This document shows, in pieces, positions 17,212 through 25,475 of a DNA stretch of 64,000 nt. How positions within the stretch are numbered: the first letter of the stretch is position 1; every line of letters starts with the position of its first letter. The position numbers and the translations under genes were made by a program. A model generated the notes under the pieces. It saw nothing but the letters and a program-made list of their open reading frames with translations, was not told the origin of the DNA and did no database searches. This DNA comes from Paenibacillus sp. 453mf (lineage in GTDB: Bacteria; Bacillota; Bacilli; Paenibacillales; Paenibacillaceae). The DNA lies in the NCBI RefSeq assembly GCF_900116105.1, contig NZ_FPAC01000001.1, positions 2,173,135 through 2,237,134 on the forward strand, given 5' to 3'.

Positions 17212-18018
17212 ATGACAACCATTGAGAAGCAATTGAGTGCTTCCCCTCGGAATCATCGATATATTTTGACGGTTACCATTATTGTGCTCATTCTATTCAT
17301 CTGGTCCCTAGACACCGTAAGCTTCGAGGATGTGAATCAAAAAGGAATCTCGATAGCAATGAATATTTTGACAGGGATTGTTACTCCCGATCTTGAACTG
17401 CTGTTCAGTCTAACGGAGCAAGGGGTTCTTTATCTGCTGCTTCAAACGACAGCCATCGCCATACTGGGAACACTCGTCGGGGCAGTGCTGTCTGTTCCGC
17501 TCTCTTTCTTGGCAGCATCCAATATAGTGCCAAAGCCTATCGCTTGGCTTACAAGACTGCTGCTTATTATGATCCGCACGATTCCCGCACTCGTATATGG
17601 ACTCATGTTCATTGGTGTAACTGGACCCGGACCGTTTGCAGGGGTGCTGACCATCGGATTAACCTCTATCGGCATGCTGTCCAAATTGTATGTTGACTCC
17701 ATCGAAGAACTGGACAAGCAGGTACTGGAGTCGATGACCTCTCTAGGCTGTAACACTTTTGAAAAAATCCGCTACGGTATAATCCCGCAGCTATTTTCAC
17801 TGTTCCTGTCGGTGACGATTTACCGGTTCGACATGAATATGCGTGAAGCCTCGATCTTAGGGCTTGTTGGCGCAGGAGGAATTGGTGCTCCTCTCATCTT
17901 CGCGATGAACAGCTACCGCTGGAACCAAGTCGGCTCCATCCTGATCGGCTTAGTCATATTTATCCTGCTCATCGAATGGATGTCCAACAGACTTCGTTCC
18001 AAGCTCGTTAATGGCTAA
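17212..18018 (+). CDS. phnE: Phosphonate ABC transporter permease (second PhnE)
   Basis: A 268-residue permease with about six hydrophobic segments and the EAA-type loop E-S-M-T-S-L-G followed by R-Y-G-I-I-P-Q. It is related to the preceding permease, and the two together presumably form a heterodimeric channel, an arrangement common in phnDCEE clusters. It is the last gene of the operon; no phosphonatase, C-P lyase or phosphite dehydrogenase follows. Confidence 0.92.
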   Translation: MTTIEKQLSASPRNHRYILTVTIIVLILFIWSLDTVSFEDVNQKGISIAMNILTGIVTPDLELLFSLTEQGVLYLLLQTTAIAILGTLVGAVLSVPLSFLAASNIVPKPIAWLTRLLLIMIRTIPALVYGLMFIGVTGPGPFAGVLTIGLTSIGMLSKLYVDSIEELDKQVLESMTSLGCNTFEKIRYGIIPQLFSLFLSVTIYRFDMNMREASILGLVGAGGIGAPLIFAMNSYRWNQVGSILIGLVIFILLIEWMSNRLRSKLVNG

Positions 18019-18070
18019 TCTTCTGCTCTCGGTTTGTCGATGAATCACACTAAATATAAACAACACAAGC

Positions 18071-18098
18071 AAAAACCTCCGAATACGTTCGGAGATTT
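18071..18098 (-). terminator. Terminator between phnE and the 5'-nucleotidase gene
   Basis: CTCCGAA and TTCGGAG form a short stem. On the minus strand it ends in GGTTTTTG, so it best serves the convergent nucleotidase gene and may also act weakly on the phn operon. Confidence 0.6.
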
Positions 18099-18130
18099 AT
18101 CTATGTTCCCAATTGGAGAGTGAAGATTGC

Positions 18131-19717
18131 TTAGTAAATAACCCTCCAGTTGTTATTGCAGGAAGCATGTATGATTTCCCGCTTCATAATATAGTTTGCC
18201 AGAATTTCTGTCATATCTGTCGGGATCTCCCGTATTACCGGCTTGTTTACCAGCATGGAGAAGTTACCTCCACCTCCTGCCCGATAGCTATTCATGACAA
18301 CCTCATACTCAGTGTCATCTGCTATAGGGGTGCCTCTGAACAGTAGCTTGGTGACCCTACTTCCCTCAGGTCTTGAAATATCTAATTCATATTCAATACC
18401 TTCCCACATGTCATAATTAAAATGCTGCGGCTTCGGCTGAAGATAACTCTCGGAAGTTCTAAGCCCCTCTCCATTCTCATTTAGTCGAAAATAACAGGCA
18501 TTCTGCTCCAGTGCAGCCCGGATATCGCTGCCGGACAGTAGAAGCACTTTGAGTGTGTTCGGATAAATATAATTGGAGACGACATCTCTCATCGTAATGT
18601 GCTCAGTGAACCCTCTCGCTTCATTGGTAAATATCGCAGCACAGGAAATTTGCGCCCCTGTTGCCTCCATTTGTACCTGGTTGACGAACTCCGTAAAGGC
18701 ATGATCCATCTGTCTGGCAGCCATAGGGTCTACAATCGTCATGTCCCCCTCGACTCTGCCGATCGGCTGATCCAGCCATGCCTGAGTTCTTCGCTCACCT
18801 TCTGCAAAGATCTCAAGGATCTCAGGATCTGCCGCTGCATCCACTGCATACAGGAGCATCGCATTTCTATCACTAATTACCCATCTACCTTCGGGATTGC
18901 GGCTAAACATCAGCTGTACCTTGGATATAGCCTGTCCTGCAGAGCCTGGCTGCACATAGATTACTCCGTTCAGCTCTCCGGCAAGCAGACGGTGCTGATG
19001 ACCCGTGAGCAGCACATCGATGCCTTCAAGTCGCATGCACATTTCATAACCCTGATTCTCTCCTGTTAGAGGCTCGGTAGCGTCTCCGGTGTGAGGGTCA
19101 CGCTCAAACCCGCCGTGATAGCTTACAACGATGGCATCCGGGTTCTCGGTATCCCGAATGTGAGTTACCCAGCGCTGCGCAGAAGCAAGCGCATCCTCGA
19201 ATTCCAAGCCTTGAATGTTGGAGGGTTCCTCCCAATTCGGAATATAGTGGGTAGTCACTCCCAGAACGGCTACTCGAATACCCTCCTGCATCTCAAATAT
19301 ACGATAAGGCTGTCCAAACGCTGGCTGACCATCGGTCTGATTAACGATATTAGCCGACAGATAGGAGCAGTTCGCATCCTTAATCGTGCTGTTTAACAGC
19401 CCCATCCCGTAATTAAACTCATGATTGCCAATAATTGCTGCATCGAATCTCAGCGTATTCAGCACGGCCGCTGCAGGGTGAACACCCTTTCTATCGTACT
19501 TGGCATAATGATACATGAAGGGAGTTCCCTGCAATAGATCTCCATTGTCCAGCAGCAGAAGAGACGGGTCGTCCATCCTTTCTTTACGGATGAGTTCTGA
19601 CAGCTTGGCAAAGCCGAGGGGCTTATCCCCCGGTCCCCGATAATCGGTTGGATAGATATGCCCATGTACGTCACTTGTCTGGAGCAGTGTAATCGTAACT
19701 GTATTTGTCGAGTTCAT
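18131..19717 (-). CDS. 5'-nucleotidase / 2',3'-cyclic phosphodiesterase family metallophosphoesterase
   Basis: A 528-residue two-domain enzyme. The N-terminal metallophosphatase domain shows D-V-H-G-H (about 16-20), D-N-G-D-L-L-Q-G (about 57-64), G-N-H-E-F (about 97-101) and G-H-Q-H (about 239-242), the full dimetal site. The C-terminal 5'-nucleotidase domain holds Y-x-R-A-G-G-G-G-N-F near residue 485. It lacks a signal peptide, unlike secreted UshA/YfkN relatives, and is more like cytoplasmic B. subtilis YunD. It may recycle nucleotides; a link to the neighbouring phosphonate operon is possible but unproven, as the genes are convergent. Confidence 0.9.
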   Translation of the reverse strand: MNSTNTVTITLLQTSDVHGHIYPTDYRGPGDKPLGFAKLSELIRKERMDDPSLLLLDNGDLLQGTPFMYHYAKYDRKGVHPAAAVLNTLRFDAAIIGNHEFNYGMGLLNSTIKDANCSYLSANIVNQTDGQPAFGQPYRIFEMQEGIRVAVLGVTTHYIPNWEEPSNIQGLEFEDALASAQRWVTHIRDTENPDAIVVSYHGGFERDPHTGDATEPLTGENQGYEMCMRLEGIDVLLTGHQHRLLAGELNGVIYVQPGSAGQAISKVQLMFSRNPEGRWVISDRNAMLLYAVDAAADPEILEIFAEGERRTQAWLDQPIGRVEGDMTIVDPMAARQMDHAFTEFVNQVQMEATGAQISCAAIFTNEARGFTEHITMRDVVSNYIYPNTLKVLLLSGSDIRAALEQNACYFRLNENGEGLRTSESYLQPKPQHFNYDMWEGIEYELDISRPEGSRVTKLLFRGTPIADDTEYEVVMNSYRAGGGGNFSMLVNKPVIREIPTDMTEILANYIMKREIIHASCNNNWRVIY

Positions 19718-19803
19718 TATTTCATTTGTCCTCCCGTGCTCTAAATGCGGCTTACTCCCATCCTATTGTAAAAGAAAACCAACAACTCATCGTAAAGGTT
19801 TGT

Positions 19804-19831
19804 TTGATTAAGGTTAATTATCGTTTATAAT
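19804..19831 (+). promoter_or_regulatory. Plus-strand promoter aimed at the 3' end of the GNAT gene
   Basis: TTGATT (19804-19809), a 16-bp spacer and a perfect TATAAT (19826-19831) form a good sigma-A promoter, followed by an AGGGAGG ribosome site at 19858-19864. The only frame it serves is a 32-codon TTG-led one ending at 19972, antisense to the last codons of the GNAT gene. See findings. Confidence 0.5.
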
Positions 19832-19899
19832 GCGCAAACCCGTAAGGGAATCTAGATAGGGAGGAATGCGGAATTGCCTCGTGCGATCGTAACTGAAGC

Positions 19900-20382
19900 T
19901 CAGGTGACGAAATGCTGGCTTGGATTACCTGACTCCGGATGGAACCTCTCACGGAACTGCCCGTCCGTATAAGAACCAATCACCTTTCTCCAGAATGCTT
20001 GCGCAACGACATTCGTACGGACCTGCGACACCTTCCATTCGCCTGAGAAACGACGAAACAGTTCCTGGGCTGCCCAGGTGCCAACACCGCTGCGACGATA
20101 TTTTTGCATAACAAAAAACTCCGTCATATAGTAATCGCCTTCTCGCCGTTCAGACAATCGTTCAACTAAGGCAAATCCGGCTGGCGCTTGTCCACTTCGA
20201 ATGAGAAAGGGGAACTTATCCGAATGGATAAAATACTCATTCAAGTTCGGATATTCGGGGAATACCCCGTCGCTGTTCACATCAATATCTAAATACTTGG
20301 TAAAATCATATAAATAAAATTGCATCAAATGCCTTATAATCTGGCTCTCTTCCCTGGATATAATGGTGAGGCTTAGTTCCAA
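19900..20382 (-). CDS. GNAT family N-acetyltransferase
   Basis: A 160-residue protein with the GNAT acetyl-CoA signature: a beta strand V-M-Q-K-Y-R-R-S-G-V-G-T-W-A-A (residues about 93-107, the R/Q-x-x-G-x-G/A loop). The N-terminal half has aromatic-rich helices as in predicted acetyltransferases of Firmicutes (P-x-x-Y-F-x-H type). The start is TTG behind GAGGTGAT; an ATG 5 bp upstream is out of frame and short. Substrate unknown. Confidence 0.85.
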   Translation of the reverse strand: MELSLTIISREESQIIRHLMQFYLYDFTKYLDIDVNSDGVFPEYPNLNEYFIHSDKFPFLIRSGQAPAGFALVERLSERREGDYYMTEFFVMQKYRRSGVGTWAAQELFRRFSGEWKVSQVRTNVVAQAFWRKVIGSYTDGQFRERFHPESGNPSQHFVT

Positions 20383-20601
20383 TTCATATCACCTCGCGCT
20401 CGTTCTTTTTTTTTGTATACTCTCCGTCTATTAAACACTAACACCTTTATATAAAATATAAAACTTTCAATTCGGACCTTCAAGCGTACTTTCTAGTCCT
20501 CATCCTTCTTCTAAGCAGGCTTGTTTTTCCTTTGAAAAATCAATGTGGTAAAATAAGGTCAATCCATATACAAATCCAAAAAAACCGGGGGTTACATTGC
20601 T

Positions 20602-21684
20602 ATGAATATACAAAAAGAAACCGACCGTAAAAAGCTTGATGAACGTGTCGTAACCATGCCCTGGTTCGTTCAGCAATTCATTGACTACAAACTGCCGGAC
20701 CTGTCACCCTCCACCCTGCTGGAGTATGTCAGGGATTATGATACGTTTTTTACATGGCTTCGTGCAGAGGGACTCTCCACGGCAGAGAAGAATTCAGATG
20801 TCACCTTGAAGGATCTGGAAGTACTCCGAATGGACAGCATTACAGGCTATCGGATCTACTTAACGACGAAGAGAGAAGGCGCAAATTCCCGTATCACGAT
20901 ATCCCGCAAGCTGTCCTCTCTTCGCTCACTCTTTCACTATCTCAGCCAGATTGCCGAGGATGAGGAGTTTTATCCACTCTTAAAGCGTAATATTATGGCC
21001 AAAATCGAGATCAAGCGGGTTCATAAGCCCAAGGATACAGCGGCCAAGCTCAAAGGTAAAATACTGGAGGAAGATGAGCTCCTTGAATTTATCGGATACA
21101 TATTAGAGGGCTATGCAAAGGATGTCGAGAAGAATAAGCAAGCCCTGTATTCCCATGAACAAAATAAGGAAAGAGATGCGTGTATCGCCAGTCTCATTCT
21201 CAATTCAGGACTGCGGGTATCCGAAGTCGTCAATCTAAACGTCGATGATCTTGATCTCAATAACAAGGTGCTCTATGTATATCGCAAGGGTAACAATGAT
21301 GAAACATTCAAGAATCCAGTCTATTTCAGAGAGCAGGCAAAAGACGATCTTCTAACCTATATGCAGCTGCGGACATTACGCTATCATACACCCAAGAAAG
21401 AAAAGGCACTCTTCGTCACGGTCCCCAATGGTCAAAAGGAAGGGAAACGCATGACAAAACGTGCTATTCAAGCCATGATTATCAAATATGCCAAACGCTT
21501 TGGGAAGCCCTATCTTACTGTTCATAAGCTTCGGCATTCCTTTGCAACCGACTACTATTTACAGAATGATATCTACAAGACCAAGGAACAGCTGGGGCAT
21601 GCCTCTACAGAAACGACAGAGGTTTATGCCCATCTAACTGATAAAACGATGTCCGAAGCTATTGAACGCCGCACTGAATCATAA
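20602..21684 (+). CDS. xerS: Tyrosine recombinase XerS
   Basis: A 360-residue tyrosine recombinase of XerS length, with N-terminal core-binding domain (about 20-130) and catalytic domain holding Arg205 (S-G-L-R-V-S-E), Lys229, His308 and Arg311 (H-K-L-R-H), His333 (L-G-H-A) and nucleophile Tyr342. XerS resolves chromosome dimers alone at difSL in streptococci and lactococci; Paenibacilli often carry a homologue. No mobile element genes surround it, so it is likely a housekeeping gene. Its 3' end overlaps the convergent mobB gene by 26 bp. Confidence 0.9.
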   Translation: MNIQKETDRKKLDERVVTMPWFVQQFIDYKLPDLSPSTLLEYVRDYDTFFTWLRAEGLSTAEKNSDVTLKDLEVLRMDSITGYRIYLTTKREGANSRITISRKLSSLRSLFHYLSQIAEDEEFYPLLKRNIMAKIEIKRVHKPKDTAAKLKGKILEEDELLEFIGYILEGYAKDVEKNKQALYSHEQNKERDACIASLILNSGLRVSEVVNLNVDDLDLNNKVLYVYRKGNNDETFKNPVYFREQAKDDLLTYMQLRTLRYHTPKKEKALFVTVPNGQKEGKRMTKRAIQAMIIKYAKRFGKPYLTVHKLRHSFATDYYLQNDIYKTKEQLGHASTETTEVYAHLTDKTMSEAIERRTES

Positions 21685-22186
21685 AATTTGCAATTTTCGT
21701 GACATGATCACGATCATAACAGGCTGCCGAGTCAGGCAGCTGTTCTTTATCCAGCCTTTTTGAATCGACAGCGATAACTGCTCTTATCCGCTCTAGCTGA
21801 AGTAGAGCGAGGTCCTCTTGTTCTTTCACCATCAGGAGTTTAGGATAGGGAGCTCTCTTGAAGCCCTCCACCAGAATGTAATCATAGGCAGAGAATCGTT
21901 CGATGATCTCTTCAAGAGATGTGCTCCGCTTCTCAATGACAGCATGTCTGGAATTCGAAATGACAGCAACGGCTTCAGCACCAGCTTGACTATACTTTCC
22001 ACTGTCTGTATTCGGATGATCCATATCAAAGTGGTCATGTCCATCATGCTTAATGACAGCCGTCGTATAGCCTCTTTCTCGCAGCTCCCGTACCAATCTT
22101 GTAATCAGCGTCGTTTTTCCTGCATTCTTATACCCGATGACTTGCCAAATCCTCGATTGATCGAAATGTGTATGCCCAGAATTCAT
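21659..22186 (-). CDS. mobB: Molybdopterin-guanine dinucleotide biosynthesis adapter MobB
   Basis: A 175-residue P-loop protein with Walker A G-Y-K-N-A-G-K-T-T (residues about 18-26), D-G-H-D-H-F-x-M-D (about 48-56) and V-E-G-F-K (about 106-110), as in MobB. It binds GTP and helps MobA attach GMP to molybdopterin. It lies 16 bp downstream of moeA on the same strand. MobA and the MoaA-E steps are not in this window. Confidence 0.92.
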   Translation of the reverse strand: MNSGHTHFDQSRIWQVIGYKNAGKTTLITRLVRELRERGYTTAVIKHDGHDHFDMDHPNTDSGKYSQAGAEAVAVISNSRHAVIEKRSTSLEEIIERFSAYDYILVEGFKRAPYPKLLMVKEQEDLALLQLERIRAVIAVDSKRLDKEQLPDSAACYDRDHVTKIANFMIQCGVQ

Positions 22187-22202
22187 CCTGCTCCCCCTTC
22201 AG

Positions 22203-23477
22203 CTAGCATCCGGATGCTGTATTTAGCTTAAGCAGTTCTATAGGTTCCCCTGCCTTAAGTCCCTTGGATTCAGGACGAACAATAATGAGGCAATCACTGT
22301 CTTTAATCGTGACCATAACACTCGACTCGTCCACTTTTGCCGCAGATGCGTACACTTTTCCGTTCTTAATGCTTAGTTTACCCCGGACATATCGGGTAAA
22401 GTTGTTAACCTTGGAGTAATCTTCTCCTAAGGTTGCTGTCCACTTCTCCAAATAAGGCGAATCCGAAGCCTGCATCATCCGAAGAGCTGGTCTTACGAAC
22501 AACTCGAACCCGACATAACATGCACCTGGATTACCAGACAACGCAAATAACAATTTATGTTGTACGACAGCTGCCGTCGTCACACTGCCTGGACGCATCA
22601 TGACCTTGTTAAACAGCATTTCCACATCGTCCTGTCGCACAAGATCTCCCATAATATCATAGTCTCCCACGGAGACTCCACCGGTCGTTATAATCACATC
22701 GTATTTCTGGACGACTTCCTCCAGCATATGCCGTGCCAGCTCAATATCATCCACGATCGAACCCAGCAGATGAGGCTCACCACCGGCCTGCTTCACTTGA
22801 GATACGAGCATATAGCTGTTACTGTTTCGAATTTTGCCGGGCTGCAGCTCTTCATCTACACGAAGCAGCTCCGTTCCTGTTGCGAAGATAGCGACCTGCG
22901 GCTTGCGATATACCGGTACCTCGTGAAATCCGAAGGTAGCGAGGACCGATATTTCTCCTGCAGACAACAGTGTTCCCTTTTTGATTAGCAGCTCACCCTC
23001 TGAAATTTCTAAACCAATGGATGTAATATTGGTGCCTGCTGTGATGGGACGTTTGAAACCGACAGCTGTAGCTCCAGCTTCATTCCGGACCTCAGTTGCT
23101 TCGATCATGACGACGGCATCGGCTCCATCCGGCACCTGTGCTCCCGTCATAATTCTGGCAGCTGTTCCAGCGTAGATGACTTTGTCCGATGCATATCCAC
23201 ATGGAATCTCGTCGACGATTTGGAGCCAGATTTGATTCCTGCCAGAAGCCCCATCAAGATCGCTGCTCTTCACAGCGTAACCATCCATCCCCGATCTGCG
23301 AAAATAAGGATAGGGATGCGGTGCGCGAATATCTCTGCTGATCGTACGGCCATGCACTTTATCAATGCTTACGAGCTCTGTGTCCATCTCCTGTACATGC
23401 CTGCTGATCATCTGCTGAGCAGCTTCTACTTGCATCGCTTTGCGGTTGAACTTTGGATCCGTTGATATATTTGCCAT
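22203..23477 (-). CDS. moeA: Molybdopterin molybdenumtransferase MoeA
   Basis: About 424 residues. Visible MoeA features are S-G-M-D-G-Y-A in the N-terminal third, T-G-A-Q-V-P-D-G-A-D-A-V-V, T-G-T-E-L, T-T-G-G-V-S-V-G-D-Y-D and L-S-G-N-P-G-A, followed by a C-terminal beta-barrel domain. It inserts molybdate into adenylylated molybdopterin. A longer open frame extends to 23573, but AAGGAG lies just upstream of an ATG-ATG pair at 23480/23477, and the latter was chosen. It forms a two-gene unit with mobB. Confidence 0.93.
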   Translation of the reverse strand: MANISTDPKFNRKAMQVEAAQQMISRHVQEMDTELVSIDKVHGRTISRDIRAPHPYPYFRRSGMDGYAVKSSDLDGASGRNQIWLQIVDEIPCGYASDKVIYAGTAARIMTGAQVPDGADAVVMIEATEVRNEAGATAVGFKRPITAGTNITSIGLEISEGELLIKKGTLLSAGEISVLATFGFHEVPVYRKPQVAIFATGTELLRVDEELQPGKIRNSNSYMLVSQVKQAGGEPHLLGSIVDDIELARHMLEEVVQKYDVIITTGGVSVGDYDIMGDLVRQDDVEMLFNKVMMRPGSVTTAAVVQHKLLFALSGNPGACYVGFELFVRPALRMMQASDSPYLEKWTATLGEDYSKVNNFTRYVRGKLSIKNGKVYASAAKVDESSVMVTIKDSDCLIIVRPESKGLKAGEPIELLKLNTASGC

Positions 23478-23571
23478 CATATACTCCTTATGTTTATCAT
23501 CTTTTTCCAAAGTGTAGCGGCTTCTTTCTGCCCCTGCAAGGTCTGTACAGCCTGATTCCAGGATTCTGTTC

Positions 23572-23620
23572 AAAAAAAGAGCTGGAACTAAAGTTTAAAT
23601 CAACTCTAGGTCCAGCTCTT
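23572..23620 (-). terminator. Terminator of the pspA cluster
   Basis: AAGAGCTGGA (23577-23586) pairs with TCCAGCTCTT (23611-23620), with further inner pairing, and runs into seven U on the minus strand. It separates the DUF4247 gene from moeA, so the two operons are distinct. Confidence 0.85.
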
Positions 23621-23636
23621 ATAATTATTCCCCTGC

Positions 23637-24389
23637 TTACCTTCGCCTTGAAATTCGCCCTGAACCCATTTTGATTTTGGGCCGGCTGCTCTTCTTAGGA
23701 GATGAGAATATGCTTGATCCGCCGCTCTTCCCTCGTTCAATCTTTCCTTTGCTAGAAGAGGATGATGAAGATCCTCGTTCGAGCACACTATTTCCTGATG
23801 TTGACTTGCTTGTGTCGGCTGTATCTCCTAGCCCTCTCCTGATAATGGATCCGCTCTTATTCGTTGTCAGTGGAGGTGCCATCGACTTATCGTTATCCGT
23901 AGGCGTCCGATACGTTCCTTGGGACGGTTTATAAGTCTTCTGAGTTGTATAACCCCGATATTTCCCCGCGCCTTTTAAGGAATCAAACATACTGTCGAGA
24001 ATCGATGCCGTTATATATCCCTGGAGAAAGGAGGAGCTGTAGTTCTGTCTAACATATTCTTGTGAGTCTACTTCAATAAGCGTATCTTCCGGTGTCTCTG
24101 GATCTTGCTGGAGATGATACAATTCATCAGGATATACAAGGAACATTCGCTCTATATCCTGTGGAGATACTTCTTCCGGTGATCTCTCTTCCATCAGCTC
24201 ATCCGCAACTTCAGGCACCGTCATACCCGCAGCACGATACACATAGGAAGTTGAATTGCCGCTGCCATTCACAGATTCGAGCGGGTAGTTCTCTTTGACC
24301 GCAGATGCTGTTCCGCATCCACTAAGTACAGAGACGAATAAACTGAGGACAAGTACAATTTTGATCGTGTAAAAAAAACGCTTGTTCAT
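23637..24389 (-). CDS. DUF4247 lipoprotein
   Basis: A 250-residue protein with a lipobox (V-L-S-G-C, Cys25) after a hydrophobic core. Residues about 40-130 match the DUF4247 style. The last 90 residues are low complexity, rich in Ser, Gly, Lys and Arg, with a seven-Ser run and an Arg-rich end, and are probably extended and strongly positive at the membrane or wall. It is the last gene of the pspA-DUF350-DUF4178-DUF4247 cluster, 12 bp from the DUF4178 gene, and is followed by a strong terminator. Function unknown; membrane-stress association is inferred from the operon. Confidence 0.82.
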   Translation of the reverse strand: MNKRFFYTIKIVLVLSLFVSVLSGCGTASAVKENYPLESVNGSGNSTSYVYRAAGMTVPEVADELMEERSPEEVSPQDIERMFLVYPDELYHLQQDPETPEDTLIEVDSQEYVRQNYSSSFLQGYITASILDSMFDSLKGAGKYRGYTTQKTYKPSQGTYRTPTDNDKSMAPPLTTNKSGSIIRRGLGDTADTSKSTSGNSVLERGSSSSSSSKGKIERGKSGGSSIFSSPKKSSRPKIKMGSGRISRRR

Positions 24390-24401
24390 GGTTTACCTCT
24401 C

Positions 24402-24908
24402 CTAGGTTGCCCGAATAACTTTAACATCTGCTGGAATGATGTGCTCTCCCTCGTACAGCATGAAACGCCCATTTTGCCATTCAATCCTGAGCAGATGATT
24501 GTCATCAGACTGATACTGCCAGACATGCTGCTCTCCGCTCTGGGAGAAAGGAGTTCTTCCTGTTGTCAGCACATGCCCCGCGTATTGTTCTTCCATATGA
24601 TAATCTCGGTCATCAAGCTCTATTGTTGTCGGTACTTCATCCGGGCTGTCGAGCCGTCCATCAATCGGCTGATACAGTCCGTATGTGAGTCGTTCTCTCT
24701 CTTCAATATGCAAGTATGCAAGCTGATTTCCGTCTTGAATCGTAAGCACGACTGCATTGCGTCCACGATTCTGCACTCTTCCTACGACCTCGTAAGTAAT
24801 GAGTGAAACCTCGCATATATCTCCAGGAGCCAGCTGCAGCATGCTCTTCTCTTGCGGCTCCGGCTTTGGCTTCGACAACAGACTCGTTACTCTTTTCCAT
24901 ATACTCAT
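24402..24908 (-). CDS. DUF4178 domain protein
   Basis: A 168-residue, soluble, acidic protein. The start of the domain (L-Q-L-A-P-G-D-I-C then an aromatic-rich V-V-G-R-V strand, residues about 25-50) and the alternating hydrophobic/polar strands fit DUF4178, a small beta-rich domain often encoded near pspA or spermidine synthase-like genes. No catalytic residues or membrane segments are seen. It lies 34 bp after the DUF350 gene in the pspA cluster. Function unknown. Confidence 0.78.
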   Translation of the reverse strand: MSIWKRVTSLLSKPKPEPQEKSMLQLAPGDICEVSLITYEVVGRVQNRGRNAVVLTIQDGNQLAYLHIEERERLTYGLYQPIDGRLDSPDEVPTTIELDDRDYHMEEQYAGHVLTTGRTPFSQSGEQHVWQYQSDDNHLLRIEWQNGRFMLYEGEHIIPADVKVIRAT

Positions 24909-24942
24909 TATCTATCAATCCCCTACGTCTTCTCGATCTTAA

Positions 24943-25347
24943 TTATAGTGAAGCCGAAATGATCAGTGCCCCAACCATATGCAGTGTTCCGGAGAACAAC
25001 CCATATCCGATCTTGCCCTGCTGCATGCCTCCATCAATATCAAAGGCAGCAAACCTGCGAATAATAAAATGGACCACGGCTTCGATCACAAGCAGAATGA
25101 TAAAAGAAATAACCGATACAATTAATGCGTCCCCTAAATGATACGAAACAGATATTGACGAAGACAAAATGTATCCTTGTGCAAACAGCTTCATAATCAG
25201 TCTCGTTGTAACCGCCATATTGCCTGCCTTCACTTCTGCAAAATCCTTATACTTCGTAAACAGCGAATCGATATACATCAGTATAAAAAGTAATACAGCT
25301 CCCGATCCTGTCCATACCAGCATGCGTAAAATATCCATAAATTCCAT
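24943..25347 (-). CDS. DUF350 family membrane protein (YjfL-like)
   Basis: A 134-residue protein with four hydrophobic helices (about residues 9-28, 42-66, 74-97 and 112-133), the DUF350/UPF0719 layout. E. coli YjfL belongs to this family and is likewise encoded with a PspA homologue (YjfJ). It likely forms an inner-membrane platform for PspA or other products of the cluster. A GGGGGATG site precedes the ATG. Confidence 0.85.
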   Translation of the reverse strand: MEFMDILRMLVWTGSGAVLLFILMYIDSLFTKYKDFAEVKAGNMAVTTRLIMKLFAQGYILSSSISVSYHLGDALIVSVISFIILLVIEAVVHFIIRRFAAFDIDGGMQQGKIGYGLFSGTLHMVGALIISASL

Positions 25348-25475
25348 CTCGGCTTACATCCCCCACTGTTCAAGATAACTCCTCAAGAAAAACGAAGGAG
25401 AAACTGTAAAGGTCTCTCCCTCGCTTATATATGTGCTGATCATGTTATCCATTCATCTCTTCATCAATAAAATAC

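Noticed and set aside
20524-20580. A difSL site upstream of xerS
   Set aside because: Only one short inverted repeat (TTTTTC/GAAAAA) fits; the full 31-bp pattern could not be recognised.
25385-25430. Hairpin between pspA and the DUF350 gene
   Set aside because: AGGAGA/TCTCC pairing is short and has no clear U-tract on the minus strand.
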